A DNA stretch of 64,000 nucleotides from Rhizobium sp. NLR16a (GCF_017948245.1 NZ_CP072865.1:3187501-3251500), one strand, 5' to 3'. Numbered from the stretch's first letter, positions 18,592 through 27,340 are shown. The notes: generated by a model from the sequence alone, not told the origin. Program-made: numbers and translations.

Positions 18592-19386
18592 TCAGCGGCG
18601 CGGGCCGAGACGGACACGCATGCCTTCCATGATCTTTCTCGCCGCCCGCTGAACGGGAACGGCCCACTGGTGCAGAAGTTCCATCGACAGCCGATAGGCC
18701 GGGCCGGTGACCGAAATGCCGCCGATGAAGGTTCGATCCTCCGACCAGATGGGTGCGGCGACACAGCGGATGCCGGCCTCGTGCTCCTCGCGGTCGAAAG
18801 CATAGCCCTGTTCGGCAATCTCGCGGACTTCGGCGGCAAGCGTCTCGGCCGAAGCATGGGTCGAGGCGGTAAAGCGGGTGAAGCTCAGGCCGGCGAGGAG
18901 ATCGACAAGAGTTTCGGGCGGAAGCAGCGAAAGAGCGGCCTTGCCGACGCCGGTGCAGTAGCAGGGCGACGCATTGCCGATCTGTGAATACATGCGCACC
19001 GGCTGACGGCCTTCGACCTTGTCGAGATAGATGATCGACTGTCCCCGGAGAACGCCGAGATGCACCGTCTCGCCGGTCGCCTGCTGGAGTTCGCTCAGGT
19101 GCGGCTCGGCAACCAGGCGGAATTCGTTGCGCGCCCAGCTGCGCGCGGCAAAATCGAGCAGGCGCAGGCCCGGCGCATAACGGCCGTCGCCATCGAACTC
19201 AAGCAACCCCTCCTCCACCAGGTGGCTGAGCTGGCGATGCAGCGTGCCGCGCGGCTGGCCGGCGAGCGCCAGGATATCGGTGAAGCGCAATGGCGCATCC
19301 GCGTGGGTGACGAGATCGAGGAGAACCATCAATTTGCCGAGGGTGCCGGTCTCACGCGCTTGGGCCATGCCGTCGCTCGAAGTCAT
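18592..19386 (-). CDS. IclR-family transcriptional regulator of the galactonate-type cluster
   Basis: A 264-residue regulator with an N-terminal winged helix (about 12-75: LRFTDILALAGQPRGTLHRQLSHLVEEGLLEF) and a C-terminal effector domain (about 85-260, with CTGVGKAALSLLP and GISVTGPAYRLS). It is divergent from the SDR-dgoK-dgoA-lactonase operon with only ~130 bp between, the usual layout for a local regulator. The palindrome at 19480-19496 is a good candidate operator. Its effector is probably a sugar acid or KDPGal-pathway intermediate (inference). MAQARETG, six residues in, is an alternative start. Confidence 0.9.
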   Translation of the reverse strand: MTSSDGMAQARETGTLGKLMVLLDLVTHADAPLRFTDILALAGQPRGTLHRQLSHLVEEGLLEFDGDGRYAPGLRLLDFAARSWARNEFRLVAEPHLSELQQATGETVHLGVLRGQSIIYLDKVEGRQPVRMYSQIGNASPCYCTGVGKAALSLLPPETLVDLLAGLSFTRFTASTHASAETLAAEVREIAEQGYAFDREEHEAGIRCVAAPIWSEDRTFIGGISVTGPAYRLSMELLHQWAVPVQRAARKIMEGMRVRLGPRR

Positions 19387-19479
19387 TGTCTATGTGCCAT
19401 TGAATCGGTCCGCCCTTGCAAGCATGCGCCCTTGACAGAAAGGCCAGCATAATCCGATAATTCCACATAGTCAAATTAA

Positions 19480-19496
19480 GTTCCAAATAATGGAAC
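19480..19496. promoter_or_regulatory. Palindromic candidate operator for the IclR regulator
   Basis: GTTCCAAATAATGGAAC is a perfect 6-bp inverted repeat with a 5-base AT-rich spacer, lying in the divergent IclR/SDR intergenic region. IclR-family proteins bind such AT-rich dyads. It includes an ATG (19490) in frame with the SDR, which argues that this ATG is not the start codon. Confidence 0.55.
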
Positions 19497-19516
19497 ACCA
19501 GAGACCGGAGGAGACG

Positions 19517-20287
19517 GTGAGCGCGGTGGCAGCACAATTTCCCGAGTTCAAGGATCGCGTCGTGCTCGTGACCGGCGGCGGATCCGGCATCGGCGCGGCG
19601 ATCGTCGAAGGTTTCGCACGTCAAGGCGCCAAGGTCGCCTTCATCGACATTGCCGAGACGACCGGCACGGAACTCGCGGAAAGACTGTCGCGGGAAACGG
19701 CGCATCCGGTGCTCTTCTACCATGCCGATCTGCGCGACATCGAGGCGATCCGGCGCACGGTCGATGCCGTCGTTCAGACATCCGGGCCGATCCGCGTGCT
19801 CGTCAACAATGCCGCCTGGGATGACCGCCACGAATTCGACGCTGTGACCGAGGCCTACTGGGACAACAATCAGGCGGTCAATCTGCGGCACGTGTTCTTC
19901 ACCTCGCAGGCGGTGGCGCCGTCGATGCGGTCGGCCGGCGGCGGCGCGATCGTCAATATGTCGTCGATCGCCTTCAAGCTGAACATGGGCGGATTTCCCG
20001 CCTATGCGGCAGCGAAAGCGGCAGTTGTCGGACTGACGAAGAGCATGGCCGGCCGGCTCGGGCCGGAAAATATCCGGGTCAACTGCATCCTGCCCGGTAT
20101 GATCGTCACCGAGCGGCAGATGCAGCTCTGGCTCACCGAGGAAAGCATCGCACGCTCGGTCGAGCAGCAATGCCTGAAATTCCCGCTCAAGGCGGAAGCC
20201 ATCGTCGGTCCCTGCCTGTTTCTTGCATCCGACTGCGCGGCGGCGATGACCGCCCAGTCCCTGATCGTCGACGGAGGCGTTTTGTAA
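19517..20287 (+). CDS. Short-chain sugar dehydrogenase of the De Ley-Doudoroff-type cluster
   Basis: A classical NAD(P)-dependent SDR of 256 residues: TGGGSGIG at 19-26, NNAA at 97-100, Ser at 149/150, YxxxK at 163-167. I chose GTG at 19517 because GGAGGAG lies just upstream, while the ATG at 19490 has no ribosome binding site and falls in the operator-like palindrome. As the first gene before dgoK-dgoA and a lactonase, it probably oxidises an aldose such as D-galactose to its lactone; the substrate is inferred from context. Confidence 0.85.
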   Translation: MSAVAAQFPEFKDRVVLVTGGGSGIGAAIVEGFARQGAKVAFIDIAETTGTELAERLSRETAHPVLFYHADLRDIEAIRRTVDAVVQTSGPIRVLVNNAAWDDRHEFDAVTEAYWDNNQAVNLRHVFFTSQAVAPSMRSAGGGAIVNMSSIAFKLNMGGFPAYAAAKAAVVGLTKSMAGRLGPENIRVNCILPGMIVTERQMQLWLTEESIARSVEQQCLKFPLKAEAIVGPCLFLASDCAAAMTAQSLIVDGGVL

Positions 20288-21204
20288 TGGCTAATCCCGC
20301 TTATGTCGCGGTGGACTGGGGCACCAGCAGTTTCCGGCTCTGGCTGATCGGCAGGGACGGCGGCATCCTTGCCGAACGCCGCAGCGGCGAAGGCATGACG
20401 AGCGCGGCAAAGACCGGCTTTTCCCAGGTGCTATCAGCACATCTTGCCGCCATCGAAGCGCCGGAAAGCCTGCCTGTCATCGTCTGCGGCATGGCCGGCG
20501 CAAGGCAGGGCTGGGTCGAAGCCGGCTATATCGACGTGCCGGCGCCGCTCGCCTCGATCCTCACCGCGGCGGTCCGCGTGCCGGGTGAAAGCCGCGACAT
20601 CCGCATCCTGCCGGGCCTTGCCCAGCGCGATGTGGCGAGGCCCGACGTCATGCGCGGCGAGGAAACCCAGCTCCTCGGCGCGCTCGGTCGCGCGAATTCG
20701 GCGGCGCAGGCAGTCTGCATGCCCGGCACGCATTCGAAATGGGTGCATGTCGTGGACGGCAAGGTCACCGGCTTTTCGACCTTCATGACCGGCGAACTTT
20801 TCGACGCGATCAGCAAAAACACGATCCTGTCGCATGCCGTGTCAGGTGCCGAACAACAGCCGGCGGATGCGGCTGCCTTCGAGGCGGCCGTATCGGCGGC
20901 CTTTGCGCATCCCGCACTTGCCTCCAATCTGCTGTTTACCGCTCGTTCCGGCCAGCTGCTGCACGGGATCTCCGCCGCGGCCGCGCAGGCCCGGCTTTCC
21001 GGCACGCTGATCGGCCTCGAAATTGCCGGCGCGCTGCAAGATGCCGCCAACGGCACTGGCATCACCCTCGTCGCCACCGGACGCCTGCAGGCGCTCTACG
21101 AGCAGGCCTTCAACACCCTCTCCCTTGCCTTCACCGCCATCGACGCCGATGCGGCCGTGCGCCGCGGCCTATCGGCAGCCGCCGAAGCCATCTGGCCGAA
21201 TTGA
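20287..21204 (+). CDS. dgoK: 2-dehydro-3-deoxygalactonokinase
   Basis: A 305-residue sugar-acid kinase that phosphorylates 2-keto-3-deoxygalactonate to KDPGal. The N-terminal ATPase-fold motif VAVDWGTSSFRLWLIGRDG (7-25) is typical of DgoK, and MRGEETQLLGAL and MPGTHSKWVHV match the family. The ATG overlaps the SDR stop by one base (TAATG), so translation is likely coupled. Confidence 0.92.
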   Translation: MANPAYVAVDWGTSSFRLWLIGRDGGILAERRSGEGMTSAAKTGFSQVLSAHLAAIEAPESLPVIVCGMAGARQGWVEAGYIDVPAPLASILTAAVRVPGESRDIRILPGLAQRDVARPDVMRGEETQLLGALGRANSAAQAVCMPGTHSKWVHVVDGKVTGFSTFMTGELFDAISKNTILSHAVSGAEQQPADAAAFEAAVSAAFAHPALASNLLFTARSGQLLHGISAAAAQARLSGTLIGLEIAGALQDAANGTGITLVATGRLQALYEQAFNTLSLAFTAIDADAAVRRGLSAAAEAIWPN

Positions 21205-21217
21205 GAAAGCTGACACG

Positions 21218-21850
21218 ATGAACCGTATCCCCTTCCCCGACATGAAGCGTCCGCTGATCGCCATCCTGCGCGGCATCCGGCCCGACGAGACCGAGAGCGT
21301 CGTCGGCGCCCTGATCGAAAACGGCCTGACGGCGATCGAGATTCCGCTCAACTCGCCGGAGCCGTTCGAATCCATCGAGATCGCCGCGAAGATGGCGCCG
21401 GCCGAGGTGCTGATCGGCGCCGGCACGGTACTGACGGTCGAGGCGGTCGACAGCCTGAATGCGGCTGGCGGCACGCTGCTCGTCACACCCAATGTCGAGC
21501 CCGAGGTGATCATCCGGGCGCGCGACTATGGTATGGTGACGATGCCCGGCGTCTTTACGCCGACGGAGGCCTTAGCGGCAGCGCGCGCCGGCGCCACCGG
21601 TCTCAAATTCTTCCCGGCGAGCGTGCTTGGCCCCTCCGGCATCACGGCGATCCGGGCGATCCTGCCGCCGGAACTGACGATTGCCGCCGTCGGCGGCGTG
21701 TCGGACAAGAATTTCGCCGATTACACCAAGGCCGGCATCTCAGCCTTCGGCCTCGGCACCAGCCTCTATAAGCCCGGAATGACTGCGGCAGAGGTTGCCG
21801 AGCGCGCCAAGGCGACCATTTACGCCTATGATGCAGCCATGGGAGCGTGA
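21218..21850 (+). CDS. dgoA: 2-dehydro-3-deoxy-6-phosphogalactonate aldolase
   Basis: A 210-residue class I aldolase that splits KDPGal into pyruvate and glyceraldehyde 3-phosphate. The Schiff-base Lys is K130 (TGLKFFPAS), and Glu41 in AIEIPLNSP matches the general base of KDPG aldolases. IAILRGI (15-21) and GAGTVLT (68-74) are also standard. Unlike E. coli DgoA, which was once read as fused to DgoD, this is the aldolase alone. Confidence 0.93.
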   Translation: MNRIPFPDMKRPLIAILRGIRPDETESVVGALIENGLTAIEIPLNSPEPFESIEIAAKMAPAEVLIGAGTVLTVEAVDSLNAAGGTLLVTPNVEPEVIIRARDYGMVTMPGVFTPTEALAAARAGATGLKFFPASVLGPSGITAIRAILPPELTIAAVGGVSDKNFADYTKAGISAFGLGTSLYKPGMTAAEVAERAKATIYAYDAAMGA

Positions 21851-21854
21851 ACGC

Positions 21855-22742
21855 ATGACCGACATTTACGAGTTCGAAGGCAAGACCCTTTGCAACACCA
21901 ATTCCGTTCTCGGCGAAGGACCGGCCTATGATCCGGACAGCAATACGGTCTGGTGGTTCAACATCCTCGGCAAGGAGCTGCACGAGCTCAGACTCGCAAC
22001 AGGGGAGAAAAAGGTCCATCCGCTGCCCGTAATGGCAAGCGTGCTGGCCCGCATCGACGCCGAACGGCAGCTGATTGCGACGGAGCAAGGGCTTTTCGTG
22101 CGCGACGTGGCGAGCGGCAACCTCACCTTCTATGCCGCGCTCGAAAACGACAGGCCGGAGAATCGCTCGAACGACGGCCGCACCCATCCGTCGGGGGCAC
22201 TCTGGATCGGCACGATGAGCAAGCGGGCGGAGAACCAGGCCGGCGCCATCTATCATGTCGCCGGCGGCAAGGTGACAAAGATCTTCAACGGCATCAGCAT
22301 TCCGAATTCGATCTGCTTTTCCCCGGACGGCACGATCGGCTACTACACGGATTCCCGCATCAACCGGCTGATGCGCGTCATGGTCGATCCGCAGACCGGC
22401 CTGCCCTCGGGCGAGCCGATCGTGCTCGTCGACAGCATGAACGAACCCGGCGACATTGACGGCTCGGTGGTCGATGCCGACGGCTATATCTGGAATGCCC
22501 GCTGGGGCGCCGGCGTCGTCGATCGCTACAATCCCGATGGCTTGCGCATCTCGCGCTACAAGGTTCCCGCCGTCCAGCCTTCCTGCCCTGCCTTCATCGG
22601 CGCCAATGCCGACCGGCTGGCGGTAACGACGGCCTGGGAAGGGCTTGACGAGGATGCCCGTTCGGCTCAGCCGAGTGCCGGCGCGCTTCTGGAACTCGGC
22701 ATCGAAGTCAAGGGCGTGTTCGATCCCGTCTATGTGCTCTGA
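21855..22742 (+). CDS. SMP-30/gluconolactonase-family lactonase
   Basis: A 295-residue six-bladed beta propeller of the SMP-30 family, which hydrolyses sugar lactones using a divalent metal. Metal-site segments are visible: NSVLGEGPAYDP (Glu near residue 17), NDGRTHPSGALWIGTM, ISIPNSICFSPDG and GSVVDADGYIWNARWG. It starts 5 bp after dgoA and closes the operon, so it probably opens the lactone made by the SDR. A dehydratase that would link the aldonate to DgoK is absent here. Confidence 0.9.
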   Translation: MTDIYEFEGKTLCNTNSVLGEGPAYDPDSNTVWWFNILGKELHELRLATGEKKVHPLPVMASVLARIDAERQLIATEQGLFVRDVASGNLTFYAALENDRPENRSNDGRTHPSGALWIGTMSKRAENQAGAIYHVAGGKVTKIFNGISIPNSICFSPDGTIGYYTDSRINRLMRVMVDPQTGLPSGEPIVLVDSMNEPGDIDGSVVDADGYIWNARWGAGVVDRYNPDGLRISRYKVPAVQPSCPAFIGANADRLAVTTAWEGLDEDARSAQPSAGALLELGIEVKGVFDPVYVL

Positions 22743-22766
22743 TTGCGGCGTCGGCCAGCCGCATTC

Positions 22767-22797
22767 AAGGCGCTCCCAAGCGGGGGCGCCTTTTTTC
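22767..22797 (+). terminator. Rho-independent terminator of the dgo-type operon
   Basis: An AGGCGCTCCC/GGGGGCGCCT stem (one G-T pair) with a short loop and T6, about 25 bp after the lactonase stop. Confidence 0.8.
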
Positions 22798-22963
22798 CTC
22801 TCGGCCCCGTTCGCTAATAAAAGTTCCGTGATAATCGAGAAATTTTCCGTGTTTTCAACCGGAACCAATCGGCGCACCACTCATTTTCCCTTCGAACCGG
22901 CGCGGCAAGGATGATGCATTGCCGAGTCAGCGATCACTCTAGGGAAATGAAAGTAGGTTCGAA

Positions 22964-23569
22964 ATGACACGCAAACTTTTGACGACCGTTGCCGCTGGCG
23001 CGCTGTTTGCCACGGCTTTCGCACCGGCGGCATTCTCGCAGACGGCGCCGCAGCCTGCCGATCCCGCCGCCACCAATCAGGCAGCGCCGGCCGACCCGGC
23101 TGCCCCCAAGCCGGTCACCCCTGATGTCACCAAGCCCGCAGGCGACGCTGCACAGGCTCCGGCTGCAAAACCGACCACGGATGTAGCTCAAGGTACCTAT
23201 CTGACGGAGCAGGCTCCGGACCAGATCAGCGCCAACACCTATATCGGCCAGTCGGTCTACAACGGCAACAATGAAAGCATCGGCAGCATCAACGACCTTA
23301 TCCTCAAGAAGGACGGCGGAATCGTTGCCGCAATCGTCGGCGTCGGCGGCTTCCTCGGCATCGGCGAAAAGGATGTCGCCGTTCCGATAGACAAGATCAC
23401 GGTTGCCCAGAACACCCAGGACGGCAGTCTCAAGCTGACAACAAGCGAAACGGCCGAATCGTTGAAGGCTGCGCCCGAGTTCAAGACACTGGCAATGCAG
23501 TCTGCAGAAAAGGCCCCGGCCGCAACCGGTACCGATACGACGGCAACCGGCTCGACCACGCCTAAGTAA
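22964..23569 (+). CDS. Secreted PRC-barrel domain protein
   Basis: A 201-residue exported protein. A signal peptide (1-26, ending AAFSQT) is followed by an Ala/Pro-rich linker (27-75) and a PRC-barrel domain (about 90-160: YIGQSVYNGNNESIGSINDLILKKDGGIVAAIVGVGGFLGIGEKDVAVPIDKI), then a Thr/Ala-rich tail. PRC barrels occur in RimM and photosynthetic reaction centre H subunits; secreted ones in rhizobia have no firm role. It is monocistronic, with its own terminator. Confidence 0.88.
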   Translation: MTRKLLTTVAAGALFATAFAPAAFSQTAPQPADPAATNQAAPADPAAPKPVTPDVTKPAGDAAQAPAAKPTTDVAQGTYLTEQAPDQISANTYIGQSVYNGNNESIGSINDLILKKDGGIVAAIVGVGGFLGIGEKDVAVPIDKITVAQNTQDGSLKLTTSETAESLKAAPEFKTLAMQSAEKAPAATGTDTTATGSTTPK

Positions 23570-23596
23570 ACCGCGCGCGGTAGTATAGCGTAGGCG

Positions 23597-23626
23597 ATGG
23601 CGCTCCTAGGGGCGCCATTGCTTTTT
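23597..23626 (+). terminator. Terminator of the PRC-barrel gene
   Basis: ATGGCGCTCC pairs with GGGGCGCCAT across a very short loop and is followed by TGCTTTTT, 28 bp after the stop codon. Confidence 0.7.
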
Positions 23627-23660
23627 CTGATTGCATGTTTCACGCAATTCACCACGCAGA

Positions 23661-24024
23661 ACCGCTGCGCACTTTTGCCTGACGCGATCCCGGGGGCAAA
23701 ACCGCTGCGCACTTTTGCTGGGATTGGCTTGTTTGTTCCACGCAATCCCGGACGCAAAACCGCTGCGCACTTTTGCTGGGATTGGCTGTTTGCTTTACGC
23801 AATCCCGGACGCAAAACCGCTGCGCACTTTTGCTGGGATTGGCTGTTTGCTTTACGCAATCCCGGACGCAAAACCGCTGCGCACTTTTGCTGGGATTGGC
23901 TGTTTGCTTTACGCAATCCCGGACGCAAAACCGCTGCGCACTTTTGCTGGGATTGGCTGTTTGCTTTACGCAATCCCGGACGCAAAACCGCTGCGCACTT
24001 TTGCTGGGATTGCTTATGCGCTGA
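23661..24024. repeat. 57-bp tandem repeat array
   Basis: Seven copies of the core ACCGCTGCGCACTTTTGC begin at 23661, 23701, 23759, 23816, 23873, 23930 and 23987. The last five lie in a near-identical unit repeating every 57 bp. The first two units are shorter or diverged, and the last runs into the end of the GGDEF-EAL gene (stop at 24014). 57 is a multiple of three, so the array is open in several frames (19-residue peptide repeats), but it has no start signal and lies between two convergent genes. There are no spacers, so it is not a CRISPR array. Confidence 0.92.
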
Positions 24025-25378
24025 CGCGCTCGGCGGGCGCCATATCGTAATAGTTCTCGTGCAGGAAGCGCAGCGTGGCGATGCCATCGGCCGGACGGCC
24101 GAAATGGTAGCCCTGGCCCATGCCGCAGCCGAGTGTGCGCAGCTTCGCCGCTTCGGCATAATCCTCAATGCCTTCGGCCACGACTTCAAGCTCCAAGCCT
24201 TCGCACATGGAAAGGATCGCCTTGATGATGTGTTCGGAGGCGCGGTCGGAATTGATGCGCGAGACGAAGGCGCGGTCAATCTTGATCTTGTCGAAGATGA
24301 AGTCGCGCAGACGCCCGAGACTCGACTGGCCGGTGCCGAAGTCGTCGAGCGAGATGCGCACGCCGGCGGCGCGCAGATCGGCGATGATGCGATGGGCAGT
24401 ATCGGCCGAACCCATCACCGCCGTCTCGGTGATCTCCAGTTCCAGGCGGTGCGGATCGAAGCCGACGCGACCGAGGATCGACAGGATGCTGCCGCTCGTG
24501 CCGGGATCCATCAGCTGCGCCGAAGAGAGGTTGAAGGACAGGAAGAGTTCGCGCGGCCAGGACAGGGCTGCTTCGGCGGCCTTGCGAAGCAGGGCCTCCG
24601 ACAGCGCATCGATGAAGCCGCGCTCCTCGGCGAGCGGTACGAAGACGCCGGGGGACACGAAACCGAGATCGGGATCGTTCCAGCGGGCAAGCGCCTCGAA
24701 GCCGACGACCTGATTGTTGGCAAGCGAGACGATCGGCTGGAAATGAACGTCGATCGCGTCGGAGATGATGGCATTTCTGAGCGCCTGCTCCAGCTGTGTC
24801 GCGCGCTTCATCTCTTGGGCGATTTCACGCGAATAGACGGTGATCTGGCCGCGGCCGCGGCGCTTGGAACGATAGAGGGCGGTTTCGGCGCTCTTCAACA
24901 GTTCTTCGCAGTCCTCTCCGGCGAAGGGATAGATGGCGAAGCCGAAGGAGGCAGACAGACGCACATTGCGGTCGCCGAGGTCATAGGGCGCCGACAACAC
25001 CTCGCGGATCATCTGGCCGAATTTCTCGGCGCTTGCCCGCTCGAAAATCAACGGCAGCACGAAGGCGAACTCGTCGCCGTCGTGACGGGTGACCAGCGCT
25101 CCGTCCGGAATGCAAGCCCGGAGCCGGTGGGCGACCTGGCAAAGGATCTCGTCGCCGGCCGAGGAGCCAAAGAGATCGTTGATCGGCTTGAAGCTGTCGA
25201 GATTGGCGATACCGATGGTGAAGGGCGCGGGATCGCCGGCGCGCTCGGCGGAGATTTGCAGCACCTTGTCGCGCATGCGATTGCGGTTTCCCAACCCGGT
25301 CAGCGGATCGGTATAAGCCATCGCCTGAAGCTCATTGTGACTCACGGTCAAGGAAGCTGTTTCCGCCGATTTCATCAT
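24014..25378 (-). CDS. GGDEF-EAL cyclic-di-GMP protein
   Basis: A 454-residue cytoplasmic protein with no sensor domain or membrane segment. The GGDEF domain (about 20-185) has DGDEF at 100-104, a variant of the active GGDEF site. The EAL domain (about 200-445) keeps EAL (228-230), NLSS, ELEITE, DDFGTG (345-350), KID and VAEGIED. It is therefore likely a phosphodiesterase; cyclase activity is uncertain. It ends inside the last repeat of the 57-bp array and neighbours the PAS-receiver gene. Confidence 0.92.
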   Translation of the reverse strand: MMKSAETASLTVSHNELQAMAYTDPLTGLGNRNRMRDKVLQISAERAGDPAPFTIGIANLDSFKPINDLFGSSAGDEILCQVAHRLRACIPDGALVTRHDGDEFAFVLPLIFERASAEKFGQMIREVLSAPYDLGDRNVRLSASFGFAIYPFAGEDCEELLKSAETALYRSKRRGRGQITVYSREIAQEMKRATQLEQALRNAIISDAIDVHFQPIVSLANNQVVGFEALARWNDPDLGFVSPGVFVPLAEERGFIDALSEALLRKAAEAALSWPRELFLSFNLSSAQLMDPGTSGSILSILGRVGFDPHRLELEITETAVMGSADTAHRIIADLRAAGVRISLDDFGTGQSSLGRLRDFIFDKIKIDRAFVSRINSDRASEHIIKAILSMCEGLELEVVAEGIEDYAEAAKLRTLGCGMGQGYHFGRPADGIATLRFLHENYYDMAPAERVSA

Positions 25379-25523
25379 CCAAACCCGAGCTTCCCTCCGC
25401 AGCCGGGGAGAGAATGACCGGCATTTCTTAACAATTCGCTAGTAATCAGCCGCCTTGACGAACTGATCTACCCCAGATTTGGGGAGGTTGCGGTTTATGG
25501 GAGACGTCGACCGGACTTGCGTC

Positions 25524-27254
25524 TCATCCGCTCGCTCGAACCGGCGCAGCCCCTTCCGTCAGGTATTTCTGAAATATCGTCTCCAGCATGTCGGGACTGA
25601 CAGGCTTCATGATGACGTCGTCCATGCCCGATTTGGCGCATTCGGCGCGATCGCGCTCGAAGGCCTGAGTCAGCACGCCGATGATCGGGGTGCGGGCTGC
25701 GCCGCCGGCTTCCTCCATCTGGCGAATCAGGCGCGCCGCCTCGAAACCGTTGAAGCCCGGCAACGAAATGTCCATCAGCACCACCCCGGGCCGGTGTTCG
25801 GCCCAGAGGCGCACGACCTCGTCGCCGGTCGCCGCGATCATATGACGATAGCCGAGGCCCTCGAGGATCTGTGAAAACACGATCTGGTTGATATCGTTGT
25901 CCTCGGCGACAAGAACCTGCAGGCCGACCGTATCGTCGGAAATGCTGATTTCCCAATCCGTATCCGCACCGCCGCCGCTGTTGCGGCTGTTGCGGTTGAA
26001 ATGGCGGGCGATCTGGAAGGTAAGTTCGTTGGCGATCTGGAACCCGTCCATGACGAGCGCCGGAATTCCATATTGTTCGGCAAGCTCGAGGCAGCGCATG
26101 CCCATCTGATTGTCGATGATCAGCAGATCGAGCGAAATGCCGGAGGAGGTGGCGATTTCCAGGAACCGCTCTTCTTCATCCTCGCCGCGCACCGAGCAGG
26201 ATTCGAAACCATATTTCGTCAGCGTCCGCAGAGCGGCGGTCTCGGCAGCGAGGTCGGCGGTGACGACGAGGATCTTGCGGCCGGAGAAATTCTCCGGAAC
26301 GATCGCCTCCATCGCTGCCGGCTCGCGGCGCTCCACCGCGCTCGGCACTGGCACATAGGCGCGGCGATAACTCTGGTTGGCGGAGGCGGTGATCGCCGAG
26401 GCGCGGTCGAACTCCTCGAGATCGGCGCCGTCGCGCGGCAGGTCCTGCATGGTCGACACCAGGAAATAGCGGCCGGGCTTGCCGATGCGGTGCTTGCGGC
26501 TGACGATGTCGCGCTCGATGCCGTCGCGGGAAATCTGCCGCTGGCGGGAGATCGACATCTCGCCGGTTTCCAGCACGTGACGATCGCTTTCCTCGAAGCG
26601 CTTGGCGATCTCGGGTGAGAAGAGGTCGCCGCTCTTGCGCCCGAGCACCTCGTCGGCGCTCCTCTGGTATTTCTCGCAAAAGGCGAGGTTCACCGCGACA
26701 TAGGTGAGGTTGCGATCCTTGACGAAAAGCGGGAACGGCAGGTTATCGAGAATGTCTTCGGTGAGCTGCACCCGCTCCAGGTCCGAGCGCCACTGCTCCT
26801 CGCGCTTCTTGTCCTCGGAGATGTCGGAAACGACGGTGACGCCGTAACCGCCCGGCAACCTGCGCTTGACGAAGCGGACCCAGCTGTCGGCGCCATGTCG
26901 CTCGACGGATTCGAAGCGCTCGCGCCAATGCGAGGCGATCTTCTGCGACAGCCAGTCCTCGCGACTGAGCGAGCCGCTCTGCCTGATATCATATTGCTGG
27001 CGAACGCCGGTATCGTAGATCGCGCCCAGGAAATCGCGCAGTCGGATTCCGGGCTTCAGCATCTCGGACGGCAAGGGGAAGAATTCGAGAATCTGGCGGC
27101 TTGCGAAGATCAGATGATCGTTCTTGTCGTAGATGATGAACGCTGCCGAAAGGCTGTCGCACACCGCATCGAAGAGCGCCGTCTGCAGATCGGCCCCGGC
27201 GAGCGTCCCGTCGGTCTCTGATGATGTGTCCGCCTTTTCGAAGCCGGCACTCAT
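25524..27254 (-). CDS. PAS-PAS-receiver-receiver signalling protein without a kinase domain
   Basis: A 576-residue protein. Two PAS domains lie at about 30-150 and 165-275 (EDILDNLPFPLFVKDRNLTYVAVN opens the second). They are followed by a degenerate receiver (about 325-420; the acidic pocket is TADLA) and a full C-terminal receiver (about 450-570: LVAEDNDINQ, phospho-acceptor in VLMDISLPG, Lys in MKPVSP). No DHp or ATPase domain is present, so it must be phosphorylated by another kinase. I chose the ATG at 27254 because the upstream ATG (27317) nearly abuts the CtrA-like box. Confidence 0.85.
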   Translation of the reverse strand: MSAGFEKADTSSETDGTLAGADLQTALFDAVCDSLSAAFIIYDKNDHLIFASRQILEFFPLPSEMLKPGIRLRDFLGAIYDTGVRQQYDIRQSGSLSREDWLSQKIASHWRERFESVERHGADSWVRFVKRRLPGGYGVTVVSDISEDKKREEQWRSDLERVQLTEDILDNLPFPLFVKDRNLTYVAVNLAFCEKYQRSADEVLGRKSGDLFSPEIAKRFEESDRHVLETGEMSISRQRQISRDGIERDIVSRKHRIGKPGRYFLVSTMQDLPRDGADLEEFDRASAITASANQSYRRAYVPVPSAVERREPAAMEAIVPENFSGRKILVVTADLAAETAALRTLTKYGFESCSVRGEDEEERFLEIATSSGISLDLLIIDNQMGMRCLELAEQYGIPALVMDGFQIANELTFQIARHFNRNSRNSGGGADTDWEISISDDTVGLQVLVAEDNDINQIVFSQILEGLGYRHMIAATGDEVVRLWAEHRPGVVLMDISLPGFNGFEAARLIRQMEEAGGAARTPIIGVLTQAFERDRAECAKSGMDDVIMKPVSPDMLETIFQKYLTEGAAPVRASG

Positions 27255-27324
27255 TCCATTTCGTCCCACATCTGTTCGATTTCGCGGCTTCCGGAGGTGT
27301 GTGATTAGAAATGCCATTTTTCTG

Positions 27325-27340
27325 TTAAAACCGGCTTAAC
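27325..27340. promoter_or_regulatory. Candidate CtrA binding box
   Basis: TTAA-N7-TTAAC matches the alphaproteobacterial CtrA consensus exactly and reads as a box on both strands. It lies in the 183-bp divergent region between the PAS-receiver gene (start ~70 bp left) and mutL (start ~100 bp right). A perfect palindrome, CCCCGAATTCGGGG, follows at 27350-27363. Confidence 0.5.

Noticed and set aside
23661..24024. CRISPR array
   Set aside because: The 57-bp units are contiguous with no unique spacers and no cas genes are present.
23597..25417. A 606-residue plus-strand frame across the 57-bp repeats and antisense to the GGDEF-EAL gene
   Set aside because: It reads through the repeat array because the period is a multiple of three, has no ribosome binding site, and shadows a clear c-di-GMP gene on the other strand.
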